This document shows, piece after piece, positions 9,420-17,997 of a DNA stretch of 64,000 nt (the first letter of the stretch is position 1; each line of letters opens with the position of its first letter). Under the pieces are notes generated by a model, which saw nothing but the letters and a program-made list of their open reading frames with translations, was not told where the DNA came from and did no database searches. The DNA is from Haladaptatus sp. ZSTT2 (lineage in GTDB: Archaea > Halobacteriota > Halobacteria > Halobacteriales > Halococcaceae). Position numbers and translations under genes: made by a program. The DNA lies in contig NZ_JBAMHQ010000002.1 of assembly GCF_037081775.1 (NCBI RefSeq), positions 186,001 through 250,000 of the forward strand. The letters are read 5' to 3'.

Positions 9420-9681
9420 TATTTGCTATAATTGCGATGTGGCATGGCTATCCGAAAATCTATGTTATTGCCAGACGGTAGAGTTGGCGGCGATATTGGA
9501 TTGACGGTTGGATTTCCTATATAGATGCCCACGATTATGACTGGTTCGATGCTTTCTATGAGACCCAACAGAAGGCGTAATTTGTGATTTCTTCGGACGT
9601 AATGAATTCGGATTTACTGTTTTCGCGAAACCAATAAACTGGAGGATTTTGGATGGAAAATGATTGCTTTAGTTTTTCGAA
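9420..9681. other. intergenic region with a possible gene remnant
   Basis: No complete gene. The plus frame 9482-9580 encodes a 32-residue tail with natural-looking composition (WIDGWISYIDAHDYDWF) and a stop, but its upstream frame is closed by a TAG. It may be the 3' end of a decayed gene; its family cannot be told. Confidence 0.3.
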
Positions 9682-10017
9682 TCAACTTTCGTCTTCAGTG
9701 ATTGGACGCCATACTCCATTCTCATCGTGCGGCGCTTCGATGTCTGGAAGTACGTTCAATCCCTGCGTTACAGTTTTTTGCCACCACCAGTCTCGAAATT
9801 CCGGAACGAGACCCGTTAGCCGTGCGCTGAGGCCATTGTGGCCGAGTGGGTGGTTCTGTTCGGGTTCGAACGCTTGCAGTATCTCAGCTTTGGTTGCCCC
9901 ATCGTGTGTGTGGATGTACTCTCTTGTGGCGAGCACAGCAGCCACACATTGGTCGTGAGGGGCGGGGAACTCGAGATCGTTCAGCGTGGTAGTGTCTCCT
10001 AACTCGTCGTCAATCAT
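9682..10017 (-). CDS. small acidic hypothetical protein, possible winged helix
   Basis: 111 residues with a negative charge bias. The central pattern ATREYIHTHDGATKAEILQA resembles the first helices of a winged helix-turn-helix, followed by an aromatic segment (EFRDWWWQ) and a short strand-rich end. Haloarchaeal genomes contain many such small DNA-binding-like proteins; the function is unknown. It lies 71 nt downstream of the HEAT-repeat gene on the same strand and may share its transcript. Confidence 0.5.
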   Translation of the reverse strand: MIDDELGDTTTLNDLEFPAPHDQCVAAVLATREYIHTHDGATKAEILQAFEPEQNHPLGHNGLSARLTGLVPEFRDWWWQKTVTQGLNVLPDIEAPHDENGVWRPITEDES

Positions 10018-10088
10018 GTACTCTCATTGGTTATTGTGGTACCCAATTAGTTGGCTGCCTGGCGTGATGGCAATCGATGGCGAACCCT

Positions 10089-11129
10089 TCACTCCACCTG
10101 TTTGAGCGCCCATGTTGCACCCGCTCTGACTTCTGCACTTGAATCGTGCTCAACAACCGATTCAAGATGACTTCGCGCAGCGTTTGCTTTGAGATAGCCG
10201 AGTGCCCAACATGCGTTCGACCGAGTGTACTCGAACTCTTCACCGAGAACGCTAATCAACGGCCCAACAGCCGGACGCACAGCTTCTGGATGATGTTTCG
10301 CGAGCCGAGCCAGAACGGATGTTGCGTTGTATCGAACCTGCGGGTCATCGTCTTCAAGGAGTTGGATAAATCGAGGTGTTTCTCCGACAATCTCCTCGTG
10401 ATGATTCTGGGAGATTTCACTAAGCAGTGCAGCGACGTTGTTCCGGACACGGTTGTTCTCATCATCAAGAAGCGCTGTGAGGTTCGGAATAATATCTCGC
10501 CCAACATTCGGGTACGAAGCTGCAACGGCACCGAGTGCTGCCGTCGCACCGATTGTTAGTTCATCGTCGTCACTGTTGATGAGATCACTGAACGTCGGAA
10601 CGAGCGGTTTCACTTCTTCGGGATGGGTTCGCGCAACTCGAACCAGCGCGATGATGATATTTCGCTGAACTTGGCTGTCAGCAGTATCGAGGAGTACGGC
10701 GAGTTTCGGAACGGTTTCCGCCACCTGATCTGGACACTCAGACGCGATACGGGCAAGACACTTCACAGCCACGCCATTGGTGTCGTCGCCAAGATGAAGA
10801 TCGAGATGGCGAGCAATCGATTGAGTAGCCGGTGCGACCGCACCCGGGTATGAATCAGCGAGTTCAGCCAGCACCTTGAGTACGGTTGTACGAACGATTA
10901 CGGGCTCATCCTCTAACAGTATCTCCAACGTTGGGACTGCTTCAATGACATCCCACGGGTTGCTTGATGAGACGTCAGCGAGGAGTTGGAGGATGTCGAC
11001 TCGGGCATCGACTGATGGACTTGACAGCACCTGTAAGGCGATTTCGAGATCGAACACTGACGGGTCAAACTTGAGATGGGTTCGCATATTTTCGACACGA
11101 GTTACATCTGGATGGGGGTCGTTAGACAT
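10089..11129 (-). CDS. HEAT-repeat protein (346 aa)
   Basis: About eight helical repeats of roughly 38-40 residues fill the protein. They carry the HEAT signature of a leading hydrophobic helix, an acidic turn (DDD, EDE) and VR or AR at the start of the second helix (for example DDDPQVRYNATSVLARLAKH and DDENNRVRNNVAALLSEI). HEAT solenoids are scaffolds for protein binding; no enzyme domain is attached. The last repeat (SSAEVRAGATWALKQVE) resembles PBS-lyase-type repeats. It sits immediately upstream, in genome order, of the CARF regulator gene but ends 111 nt from it, and I see no evidence that they share an operon. Confidence 0.85.
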   Translation of the reverse strand: MSNDPHPDVTRVENMRTHLKFDPSVFDLEIALQVLSSPSVDARVDILQLLADVSSSNPWDVIEAVPTLEILLEDEPVIVRTTVLKVLAELADSYPGAVAPATQSIARHLDLHLGDDTNGVAVKCLARIASECPDQVAETVPKLAVLLDTADSQVQRNIIIALVRVARTHPEEVKPLVPTFSDLINSDDDELTIGATAALGAVAASYPNVGRDIIPNLTALLDDENNRVRNNVAALLSEISQNHHEEIVGETPRFIQLLEDDDPQVRYNATSVLARLAKHHPEAVRPAVGPLISVLGEEFEYTRSNACWALGYLKANAARSHLESVVEHDSSAEVRAGATWALKQVE

Positions 11130-11240
11130 TCACACCACCTCTGGTGAATCTCTGGGATAGATGCTCGCGAGTGTAATTTGTCAACTCAGACACACAGATA
11201 TTACTACCTCTAGTAATATAAATATATATAAAAATGCATT

Positions 11241-11900
11241 TCAGTTATTAGAATTGGTGTTCTTTTTCCCCCGCAAATAGACTCGTCCGCTATCGGTGAT
11301 CTCGATAGTTTTCTCTCTCCCTTCCTGCTTAGACTTCACAAACCCCTCGTTCTCTAAATTGTTGACGTGGCGTGCAATCGTACTCTTTGACTTGTCAAGC
11401 TCGTTGGCAATCCCACTGATAGAGAGCGGAGTGGGTAGATTGACGAGATCCACGAGAAGAATCTCTTCTGCAGGAGAGACATTTCCTCTAAGATTCAGGC
11501 GTGCAATCTGGCGTACACTTCCATCGATATCTCCGACTTGGAGGATTGTATCGACTTCGTTGTCATTACTGAACGTTGCGACTGTCAGGGGTAAGAGTAG
11601 TTCTCGTGCACCTCCACCTAAAATAACAATCAGTTCGCCCTCTGCGTCATTTATCAAATCTACACAATGGAGTGTTGTTTCAACAAAATCAGTATACGGT
11701 AGATACTCTGTTTCTAACTGGAGACTTGGTACTACTTGTGTCAGGACATCTCTGACGTCGGAAAAGGCGTCATGACCGCGGTCACTCCCATCTATCGGTT
11801 GAAGTAGAATGACTCGGTCGTTATCATCTAATCCCTGACTCAAGACAGGTTTGACAACCCGTCGACTGTCGAACCCGAGTGGGGCGAGGTAGGTGCGCAT
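11241..11900 (-). CDS. Csa3-like CARF-wHTH transcription regulator
   Basis: 219 residues. Residues 1 to about 125 form a Rossmann-like CARF domain: the opening MRTYLAPLGFDSRRV, a core strand VILLQPIDG and the ligand-loop region VILGGGARELLLPLTVA. This fits the Csa3 family. Residues about 140-210 are a MarR/ArsR-like winged helix (ISGIANELDKSKSTIARHVN as recognition segment). Csa3 proteins regulate type I CRISPR genes and can bind cyclic oligoadenylate, but no cas genes or CRISPR array are in this window. The gene faces away from the seven-gene defence operon, across a 440-nt region with several inverted repeats, so it may control that operon. The CARF family call is good; ligand and targets are inferred. 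Confidence 0.75.
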   Translation of the reverse strand: MRTYLAPLGFDSRRVVKPVLSQGLDDNDRVILLQPIDGSDRGHDAFSDVRDVLTQVVPSLQLETEYLPYTDFVETTLHCVDLINDAEGELIVILGGGARELLLPLTVATFSNDNEVDTILQVGDIDGSVRQIARLNLRGNVSPAEEILLVDLVNLPTPLSISGIANELDKSKSTIARHVNNLENEGFVKSKQEGREKTIEITDSGRVYLRGKKNTNSNN

Positions 11901-11942
11901 GCATCTTTAGACGGGACCACGAACCGTTACTGTTCCGGAATC

Positions 11943-12075
11943 ATGCAACAGTCACTACAATCTTCGCACTCGAATGGGACAATTACGACCAAAATTCTCT
12001 GAAAAAATACCCCATTCGTTCTAACCGCGATCCTCTCTGTTTCATTTTCATGCAACACACACAGAAGTGTTGCAT
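11943..12075. promoter_or_regulatory. three copies of an ATGCAACA motif, two as a perfect inverted repeat
   Basis: ATGCAACA occurs at 11943-11950 and 12050-12057, and its complement TGTTGCAT at 12068-12075. The last two form an inverted repeat with 9-nt arms (12050-12058 and 12067-12075) and an 8-nt spacer. A further inverted repeat, CGAATGGG (11971-11978) with CCCATTCG (12011-12018), lies between. They fill the gap between the CARF regulator and the defence operon, a natural place for autoregulatory or operon-control sites. That the CARF protein binds here is inference. Confidence 0.5.
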
Positions 12076-12176
12076 ACGAGACAAATTTATGGTGGTAGAC
12101 TGAGAAGTGGTTCATGTTCGCATCAACCGCTTCCAGGTGGCCAGCACCATGGAACGGATAGCCACATCTATGCATG

Positions 12177-12224
12177 TGTTAACCTTCCAACAAGTTTATA
12201 TCGGTTACAATGGAATTGTTAACC
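12177..12224 (+). promoter_or_regulatory. probable promoter of the defence operon, bracketed by TGTTAACC repeats
   Basis: A TATA-like TTTATATC lies at 12195-12202, preceded by CCAACAAG as a possible BRE. Identical TGTTAACC octamers at 12177-12184 and 12217-12224, 40 nt apart, bracket it; GGTTACAA at 12203-12210 with the second copy makes a near-palindrome. Transcription would begin around 12222-12228 and give a leader of about 115 nt before the ATG at 12340, which has an AGGAGG ribosome site at 12321-12326. Sites on both sides of a TATA box suit a repressor. Confidence 0.5.
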
Positions 12225-12339
12225 AGTCGCATTCGGCGCTCATCTGCCAGGGTGGTCGATTTGAGCACAGCGAAGGCTATGGACTTGCGAATGCTGCGGG
12301 CGACGAACCCACCCCAAGAAAGGAGGAATACGAATCAGG

Positions 12340-13209
12340 ATGAACTCGGACACCACGAAAGGGGGAACGGCGACACTACCAAACTTCGGCGGCACGAGAG
12401 ATACGTTTCTCGTAATCAGAGATCCACAATTAGCAAAGGGTGGCACCCAAGCACGCGCACAACTGCGGTCATTGCCACTTCTCGCAGCATTCGGCCTTGA
12501 AAGGGTCGCGCATCCAGAAATCTACGATAATGGACTCCGACTCGTCGATTACGATCTCGTCACCAACGAGAATCTCCGAGAACACGGTGTGGCGAACGTC
12601 GACTTTCCGCTAGTGCACTACGTCAGTCAGGAGATGCTGACTGGTGACCTCCAAGATACGTCTCGCCCGTATGACGACCAAGATGTCATTCGCCGATTGC
12701 TACAAGAACGTCCCGAGGGGGCACTCTACGTTCTCGTCACCGACACGTATGGGCCACAGATGCCCAGGATTACAAGGAATCCAGGCAAGTCGTTCATCGA
12801 CGAGTTCGAGAGTACAGTCATTGACTATGAGGGTCTCTTGAAGGGATTTCTAGAAGAACACGTCGACACAGGATTACCGCTGTCGACGACACAGAATCTG
12901 TATTACCACCAGGTATCTGCCCATCACAAACAGGCTGGTTTGCCAGCAGGGTCCATCCCAGAGTTGTTCGACTATACACAGATCCCTGCCGACAGTCCAG
13001 CATGGGATCCACTTGAGTACCTCATCCGCGAGGACGCCGACAACGTGCTGGAGGGATTCTCACAACGCATCCGAGAAGCACTTCGCTCGTGGACCGAGCG
13101 TGGGCCCACCCAGAGCGTAGCCAACCGCATGTTAGATATGTTAGAGCTGGTGGAATTCGAGCCAGACCGACTAGAACAGTACCGCTACCGTCACGAAGAG
13201 CACCAATGA
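12340..13209 (+). CDS. first gene of the defence operon, unknown protein (289 aa)
   Basis: ATG at 12340 has a good Shine-Dalgarno sequence (AGGAGG at 12321-12326), unusual in this window and supporting a leadered transcript. The protein is soluble and acidic, with a strand-helix N-terminal half (DTFLVIRDPQLAKGGTQARA; GALYVLVTDTYGPQ) and a helical C-terminus (LDMLELVEFEPDRLEQYRY). I do not recognise a family or catalytic motif. Its stop overlaps the next start (ATGA at 13206-13209), so it is translationally coupled to the operon. A plus frame at 12107-12343 ends in the same way at 12340 but starts before the predicted promoter and is probably not a gene. Confidence 0.75.
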   Translation: MNSDTTKGGTATLPNFGGTRDTFLVIRDPQLAKGGTQARAQLRSLPLLAAFGLERVAHPEIYDNGLRLVDYDLVTNENLREHGVANVDFPLVHYVSQEMLTGDLQDTSRPYDDQDVIRRLLQERPEGALYVLVTDTYGPQMPRITRNPGKSFIDEFESTVIDYEGLLKGFLEEHVDTGLPLSTTQNLYYHQVSAHHKQAGLPAGSIPELFDYTQIPADSPAWDPLEYLIREDADNVLEGFSQRIREALRSWTERGPTQSVANRMLDMLELVEFEPDRLEQYRYRHEEHQ

Positions 13210-14126
13210 GCACATACACACGATCGCAAAGTAAGCCTGACAAACTCCTCACTGGGTACATCTCGGTGAGAGCACCAGAACTGAAACACATTTACCACTC
13301 ACTTCAGGAGACGACGAGCGTTTCCGAGGTGGCGAAGAAATTCGGCCGACCGTCGATCAAGGGGGTGGAAAGAGACCACATCGAGGACACACTTCGGTTT
13401 CTGAGCGCGGTAGACCTCGTCGACAGCCCGACCGGTGACGTCACAGACACTGTCGAACGGATTAACGACGAGCTGTTCGATGATCTCCCCTTTGAAGCAC
13501 GTCTTCTCTACAATTGCAATCAACAGGAGGGACGGCAGTCACATTTTGCTGGGATCTACCGAGCACTGATGAGTGCAGGTACGCGCGTAATTGATTCCGA
13601 CCGCGACGAGGTTCGCACCCTCCTGAAACGTGAGACACCATTCGAGTTTGAGTGGACTGATGAGAAAATCAACATGTGGGTCACTCTGTGTGAACAACTG
13701 GGTCTCATCTCAGAGACCGATGATGGAATTCTCTTGAGCCCCTGCAGAGCTTTGTTGCACGATGCACTCCTCGTAGCGCCCAGGCAAGAAGATGAAACAC
13801 CGAGTTACAGCGAATCAGTCGAAGACGGTGAGTTTTACAGAGCACTCAACTGGGTCAACGACAATCTGTTCACGGTCTTCCAAGCACGAACAGGCACGCC
13901 GCTAGTTCATCCCGCTATCGCCGACGTACTTCGCAACATGGAAGCAGACGGTGTGCTCACACTTTCTGCTCCCGGTGACGCACGCAACGAGGTGAAGTTG
14001 CCACCAACCGACCTCTCGAAAAACGTCCGCGGGAACCGACAAAGTGTCACACACTTCTCGCTTGATTCTCGCCCGTCTGAAACGGCATACCAGTATCCAC
14101 TTGATCAGGTCGTGATTCACAAATGA
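13206..14126 (+). CDS. winged-helix protein of the defence operon (306 aa), DpdG-like by position
   Basis: Start taken at the ATG overlapping the previous stop (13206), not the longer upstream frame from 13089. The N-terminal half suggests a winged helix (TSVSEVAKKFGRPSIKGVER then VERDHIEDTLRFLSAVDLV). The rest is helical with further wHTH-like segments (WVTLCEQLGLISETDDGILL; HPAIADVLRNMEADGVLTL). No catalytic residues stand out. The next gene is a large P-loop ATPase started by another ATGA overlap. In bacterial Dpd islands a protein of similar size (DpdG) precedes the large DpdH protein; equivalence here is based on order and size, not on alignment. Confidence 0.75.
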   Translation: MSTYTRSQSKPDKLLTGYISVRAPELKHIYHSLQETTSVSEVAKKFGRPSIKGVERDHIEDTLRFLSAVDLVDSPTGDVTDTVERINDELFDDLPFEARLLYNCNQQEGRQSHFAGIYRALMSAGTRVIDSDRDEVRTLLKRETPFEFEWTDEKINMWVTLCEQLGLISETDDGILLSPCRALLHDALLVAPRQEDETPSYSESVEDGEFYRALNWVNDNLFTVFQARTGTPLVHPAIADVLRNMEADGVLTLSAPGDARNEVKLPPTDLSKNVRGNRQSVTHFSLDSRPSETAYQYPLDQVVIHK

Positions 14127-17100
14127 GCCAACCAGCATCCGATACACGGACAGACAACGATTTACCGCGCTACTGGGACGATGAGTTAGTCGACCACTTC
14201 ATCACCTCGGAAGCACACGCAAAGAACAAGACGCCAGAGCAGTTCAAGGAAACACACGTCGACATCGACCGAATCTACGCAGATAACTTGACGCCAATTG
14301 GTGTTTCTGGCGATTTCGTCACCCAGGAACACGTATTAGAGTCAATCACTCGGTCAAATCTGAATGATCCGAACCGGATTTTCATCGTCCGCGGTGAACC
14401 AGGCGCCGGTAAGAGCCAACTCTGTGAGTGGCTTCGATACCGCATCAACGGCTATGGGGACGAAGACGACGGCGTCGAGAACTACGAGGCCCTCCACGTT
14501 TCTCGAAGCCAAACCCAGATCGACCAGATCATCAAAATTCTCACCGAACCACTGGGAATCGACAAGAACGTCCGCAACATCCAGGGGAGCAACCCACACG
14601 ACTTGGCAGACCCTATCGTGGGTCTCCTCCGTGGGTACTGGCCTACAGACCTTCTCTCTGACGAAGAACTCCATGAACTAACCGAAAAGCGCGATGACCA
14701 CACAGATTTACGGGAGATTTTCGCCAAGAACATCGAGGAGTACCAACGAGCACTCGACTCTCGCGATGAAAATCCCGATTTCCAACTGCTGACGAAACAC
14801 GACTACCGTGAACTTCGCCTCACATTGAGTTTTGGCGACAAGCTACGGGAGAATCAAGACCTCATCTTTCCTTCCCTGAAGAATCAGGCTCACGAATACC
14901 TCTCAGATAATCTTGTCGGGAACTTCAAAGAACAACTCCAGGAGTACTCTGAGAAGTACCTGGAACGTGGCATTCGCCCGGTGCTCATCTGTGAGGATCT
15001 CACGACGTTCAGTGTTCTAAAGGAGCAACTCTTAGACCATATCTTCGAACTTAGCAGCAGCAACTTCGATATCGTCCTCGGGTGGACGATTGGCTGGGAG
15101 CAGGACAACCTGAACGACGCGTTCGCACGTGAAGACGCTGCCACGTACATGCGTGGGCGCTGTGAGGGGTATCTCACGATGACCGACGAAAAGGGTGAAG
15201 CGTACTTCCTCGACGACGACGTGTCGGTTGCCCTCGCTCGCTCGTATCTCGATGCGATAAAGCGCAACTCTAGCGGGAGTGGCGTCCCAGAGGAAGTGGA
15301 AGCAGCGTTCGATGGCCTTTATCCATTCAACGAACACTTCATCCACGTTGCGTACCGGCAACTCAACGATGAGGGTGGACGGAAAACGCCTCGGTTGCTC
15401 TTGCTCCGTGTGGTGAAACACTGCCTCAAATCGTCGTTATTGCCGTACGAGGCGATGAAGACAAATCCGTTCGTTGACACGCCAACCTTCGCCATCGACA
15501 TGAAGTACGATCAAATCTATCAGGACATCAGTAGATGGTACGGTGTCCCTGTCGAAGACGGTGCGACCGATGGTGGCATCGGGGTCAAAGTCGGTATCTT
15601 CGAAACGTTCGGGATCGACCTTCCCGACAGCAGCGTCGCTCATGTCAAAGGAGACTACGTGGTATTTAAAAAGGGCAAAGGAACCAACATCATCGACAAA
15701 ATCAAGAATCCACCGACTCCCAACTATGACCTCAACGAGGAAGAGGAGCAGGTTGAGGTTGACGATGAGATCGAAGACGATGAAGAGGAGGTCGTCGTCG
15801 TGGACGAAACAGAACTCACTGAGGAGCAGCGAGAGCAACAGCGAAAGGTCCAGGAGTTCCAGGACTGGGTGACAAGTGGGGAGGCTTACCCGAGCTCTGA
15901 CACGCTCCACGCTGGCGCTGTTGCGGCACTGGAGCGATGGCATGACCCGACACGTCTCAGCAATCCGAATGCGTCAACTCGGTCTGCTGGCGCTATCTAC
16001 CACGCCAAGGGTAACACCATTCCAGTGTCCATCCAGGGAGACCAACAGCGACAGTCGACTATCGATGTCGAACTCGAGTACGGCACAGACCACGCAGACC
16101 TCTACACCCCGATGCTCGAGTATGGGCTTTTCGGCATGTTCGACCCGGAGACGACGAACTTCGATCAACTTCGCGCGTGGGCAGACACAAACGTCGCTCA
16201 GTTCAAGCACGACATGCGAGCGGAGGTAGAATCGTGCCTCCCTGGTGACCTCACCATCGAGAAGACGCTCATCCTCGCCCAATTCTTCCTCATCAACGCG
16301 GGGCGGGGCGCGGAAATCGAAAATGAAACGCTATCTTCGGAGCTCGTGTTCGAGGAGTACGACAGTAATCAACCGTACGGGAAACCGATTGTCGAACACT
16401 TCAATAAAGACAGTGCGTTCGGACATGCCTTCACCAATCTGTCGACGCGATCCAGCGATATCGCCGACCTCATCGAGGGTTTCTTCCTCCTCAAGTCGAA
16501 CGTCGTCGACTTCAACCGTTTATCTGCGGCACGCCAGGAAGTAGCAGCTAACTACGTCGCGTACGTCGACGCCGCGATGATGATTGACATCGGTGACCTA
16601 GCCGACGCCTACAAAATTGGAACCACACGGAATCAGGCAAGAACGAAAGTCTCGACGTTGTTGAAGGCGGTCTCAGACTACGCGAAGGAACTTGACCGTC
16701 TGACGGTCGAGGAAGACGCCGCACACATCCAGTCAGCCCTCAAGCCGGTCGAGCGGTGGTTCGATAGTAGTCATCGTGTCGATCAACTCGCCGAGTGGTT
16801 CGAGACGCTACGAACCTGTGCGGGGGCAATGGATGTACCCATCAGCGCGAGCTGCGAGGAAGCCTACAACATCCTTACTGAATCCCCAGAAAAAGTCCGT
16901 CTTACAGACTTCCGCTCCGATCTCGAAACCTTCCAAGAAATGGAAGATGCATCCGGTGTGGAACTTGTCTCCCACCTCCACGACTACGCTCGAAGTCGGC
17001 ACGAACAGGAGGCCTGGAAGATTTACGAAGCGTTCGACTCGCTCATTTGCGAGTTGCAAGATCAAGACCACGCAGAAGGAGTAAACCTCGACCACCGTAT

Positions 17101-17173
17101 CAAACAACTCTCTGAATTCAGTGAGTACGAGAAGAAACGCCAGTCTATCCTCTCCATCACAAAGGACATTTAA
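14123..17173 (+). CDS. large P-loop ATPase of the defence operon (1016 aa), DpdH-like by position
   Basis: Walker A GEPGAGKSQ lies at residues 91-99, and a probable Walker B (VLICEDLTTF) near 284-293. This makes the N-terminal half an AAA/STAND-like ATPase module. A very acidic low-complexity spacer (Glu/Asp/Val-rich, about residues 537-571) joins it to a long helical C-terminal region without recognised enzyme motifs. It overlaps the preceding gene by 4 nt and directly abuts the next (TAA then ATG at 17174). In Dpd and DISARM-like systems a large ATPase accompanies the helicase; it could sense or be loaded on unmodified DNA. That role is inference. No other family is clearly better. Confidence 0.8.
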   Translation: MSQPASDTRTDNDLPRYWDDELVDHFITSEAHAKNKTPEQFKETHVDIDRIYADNLTPIGVSGDFVTQEHVLESITRSNLNDPNRIFIVRGEPGAGKSQLCEWLRYRINGYGDEDDGVENYEALHVSRSQTQIDQIIKILTEPLGIDKNVRNIQGSNPHDLADPIVGLLRGYWPTDLLSDEELHELTEKRDDHTDLREIFAKNIEEYQRALDSRDENPDFQLLTKHDYRELRLTLSFGDKLRENQDLIFPSLKNQAHEYLSDNLVGNFKEQLQEYSEKYLERGIRPVLICEDLTTFSVLKEQLLDHIFELSSSNFDIVLGWTIGWEQDNLNDAFAREDAATYMRGRCEGYLTMTDEKGEAYFLDDDVSVALARSYLDAIKRNSSGSGVPEEVEAAFDGLYPFNEHFIHVAYRQLNDEGGRKTPRLLLLRVVKHCLKSSLLPYEAMKTNPFVDTPTFAIDMKYDQIYQDISRWYGVPVEDGATDGGIGVKVGIFETFGIDLPDSSVAHVKGDYVVFKKGKGTNIIDKIKNPPTPNYDLNEEEEQVEVDDEIEDDEEEVVVVDETELTEEQREQQRKVQEFQDWVTSGEAYPSSDTLHAGAVAALERWHDPTRLSNPNASTRSAGAIYHAKGNTIPVSIQGDQQRQSTIDVELEYGTDHADLYTPMLEYGLFGMFDPETTNFDQLRAWADTNVAQFKHDMRAEVESCLPGDLTIEKTLILAQFFLINAGRGAEIENETLSSELVFEEYDSNQPYGKPIVEHFNKDSAFGHAFTNLSTRSSDIADLIEGFFLLKSNVVDFNRLSAARQEVAANYVAYVDAAMMIDIGDLADAYKIGTTRNQARTKVSTLLKAVSDYAKELDRLTVEEDAAHIQSALKPVERWFDSSHRVDQLAEWFETLRTCAGAMDVPISASCEEAYNILTESPEKVRLTDFRSDLETFQEMEDASGVELVSHLHDYARSRHEQEAWKIYEAFDSLICELQDQDHAEGVNLDHRIKQLSEFSEYEKKRQSILSITKDI

Positions 17174-17995
17174 ATGTCAAGTAACCAATCACTACCGACA
17201 ACCATCGAAGCGCTCGAAACCAAAGCACGCGAGCACAAGCAAGCACAAAACACGCAATTTCACGTGTCTGTCGCACGGACAAACATTCGCGAACTCAATC
17301 GAGAACTGGATAGCCTCGCCACCTCGCTCAGTGACCTGCAGTACTACACCGCGGTTCTCGAAGGTGCGTTCGACGAGTCTGCACCAACCATGGTGCGGAC
17401 CGCGGTTACCCAGGCAAAGAAGGCAGTAGCCGTAACCCAGGACACTCTCTTGACGAACTTACAAAGCGGCGAGTTCGCCGAGGAAGCAGCCCTCCCGTCT
17501 GATGATGGGTACGATTCCGATGAATTAACTCCAGAAGTCAAGACGCAGATTTCGAAGATTCAGTCGGCGAAGACGCAGGTAGATGATGTCACGAACACTA
17601 TCGTAGACCAACTCGAGAAAGAGGCGAAGAGTTGGAAGACGAAGGTCACGGCTGCAGAGGAACTGCAGAAAATCATCGGAGGGAAGAACACCGACTTCGC
17701 CCGCACCCTAACACACTTGCAAAAGCTCCTCCGCAACCAGTTGCTGGACCCAAGTGGGAGCGCGTCGAATTTCGTCGACCAGTGGGGGAACGCGACCAGC
17801 AACTGGGAGGAGTACCAATCACTCCAGAGCTTCGACGACTTCCAGGCGAAACACAATCTCTCTAAATCCACCATCGAAGATATCAAAAAACTCAGCAAAT
17901 CCAAGCGACTTACCCTTGCTGACGTTTCCCTTGACTCGCTCACCGAGATGAAGAACGTCCCCGAACTCGAATCTGCCGTTGAACTGAGCCTCTAA
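17174..17995 (+). CDS. coiled-coil protein of the defence operon (273 aa), DpdI-like by position
   Basis: The ATG follows the ATPase stop codon with no gap. The first 45 residues (TIEALETKAREHKQAQN onwards) and residues about 120-180 are heptad-rich and predicted helical, separated by an acidic loop (LPSDDGYDSDELTPE). The C-terminal 60 residues include a helix-hairpin-like pattern (LTLADVSLDSLTEMKNVPEL). No catalytic motif is seen. It is wedged between the ATPase and the first helicase and is probably a structural or bridging subunit of their complex. The DpdI comparison is only gene order and size. Confidence 0.75.
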   Translation: MSSNQSLPTTIEALETKAREHKQAQNTQFHVSVARTNIRELNRELDSLATSLSDLQYYTAVLEGAFDESAPTMVRTAVTQAKKAVAVTQDTLLTNLQSGEFAEEAALPSDDGYDSDELTPEVKTQISKIQSAKTQVDDVTNTIVDQLEKEAKSWKTKVTAAEELQKIIGGKNTDFARTLTHLQKLLRNQLLDPSGSASNFVDQWGNATSNWEEYQSLQSFDDFQAKHNLSKSTIEDIKKLSKSKRLTLADVSLDSLTEMKNVPELESAVELSL

Positions 17996-17997
17996 TC

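Noticed and set aside
11241-12340. CRISPR array next to the Csa3-like gene
   Set aside because: I looked for repeats of 25-40 nt at regular spacing in the flanks and found only the short inverted repeats described.
12210-12500. 96-codon plus frame across the start of the first operon gene
   Set aside because: It runs through the Shine-Dalgarno site and the first gene in another frame and is very basic, unlike a haloarchaeal protein.
15734-15840. Acidic repeat in the large ATPase as a possible frameshift or assembly error
   Set aside because: The reading frame stays open with sensible sequence on both sides, and acidic spacers are common in haloarchaeal proteins.
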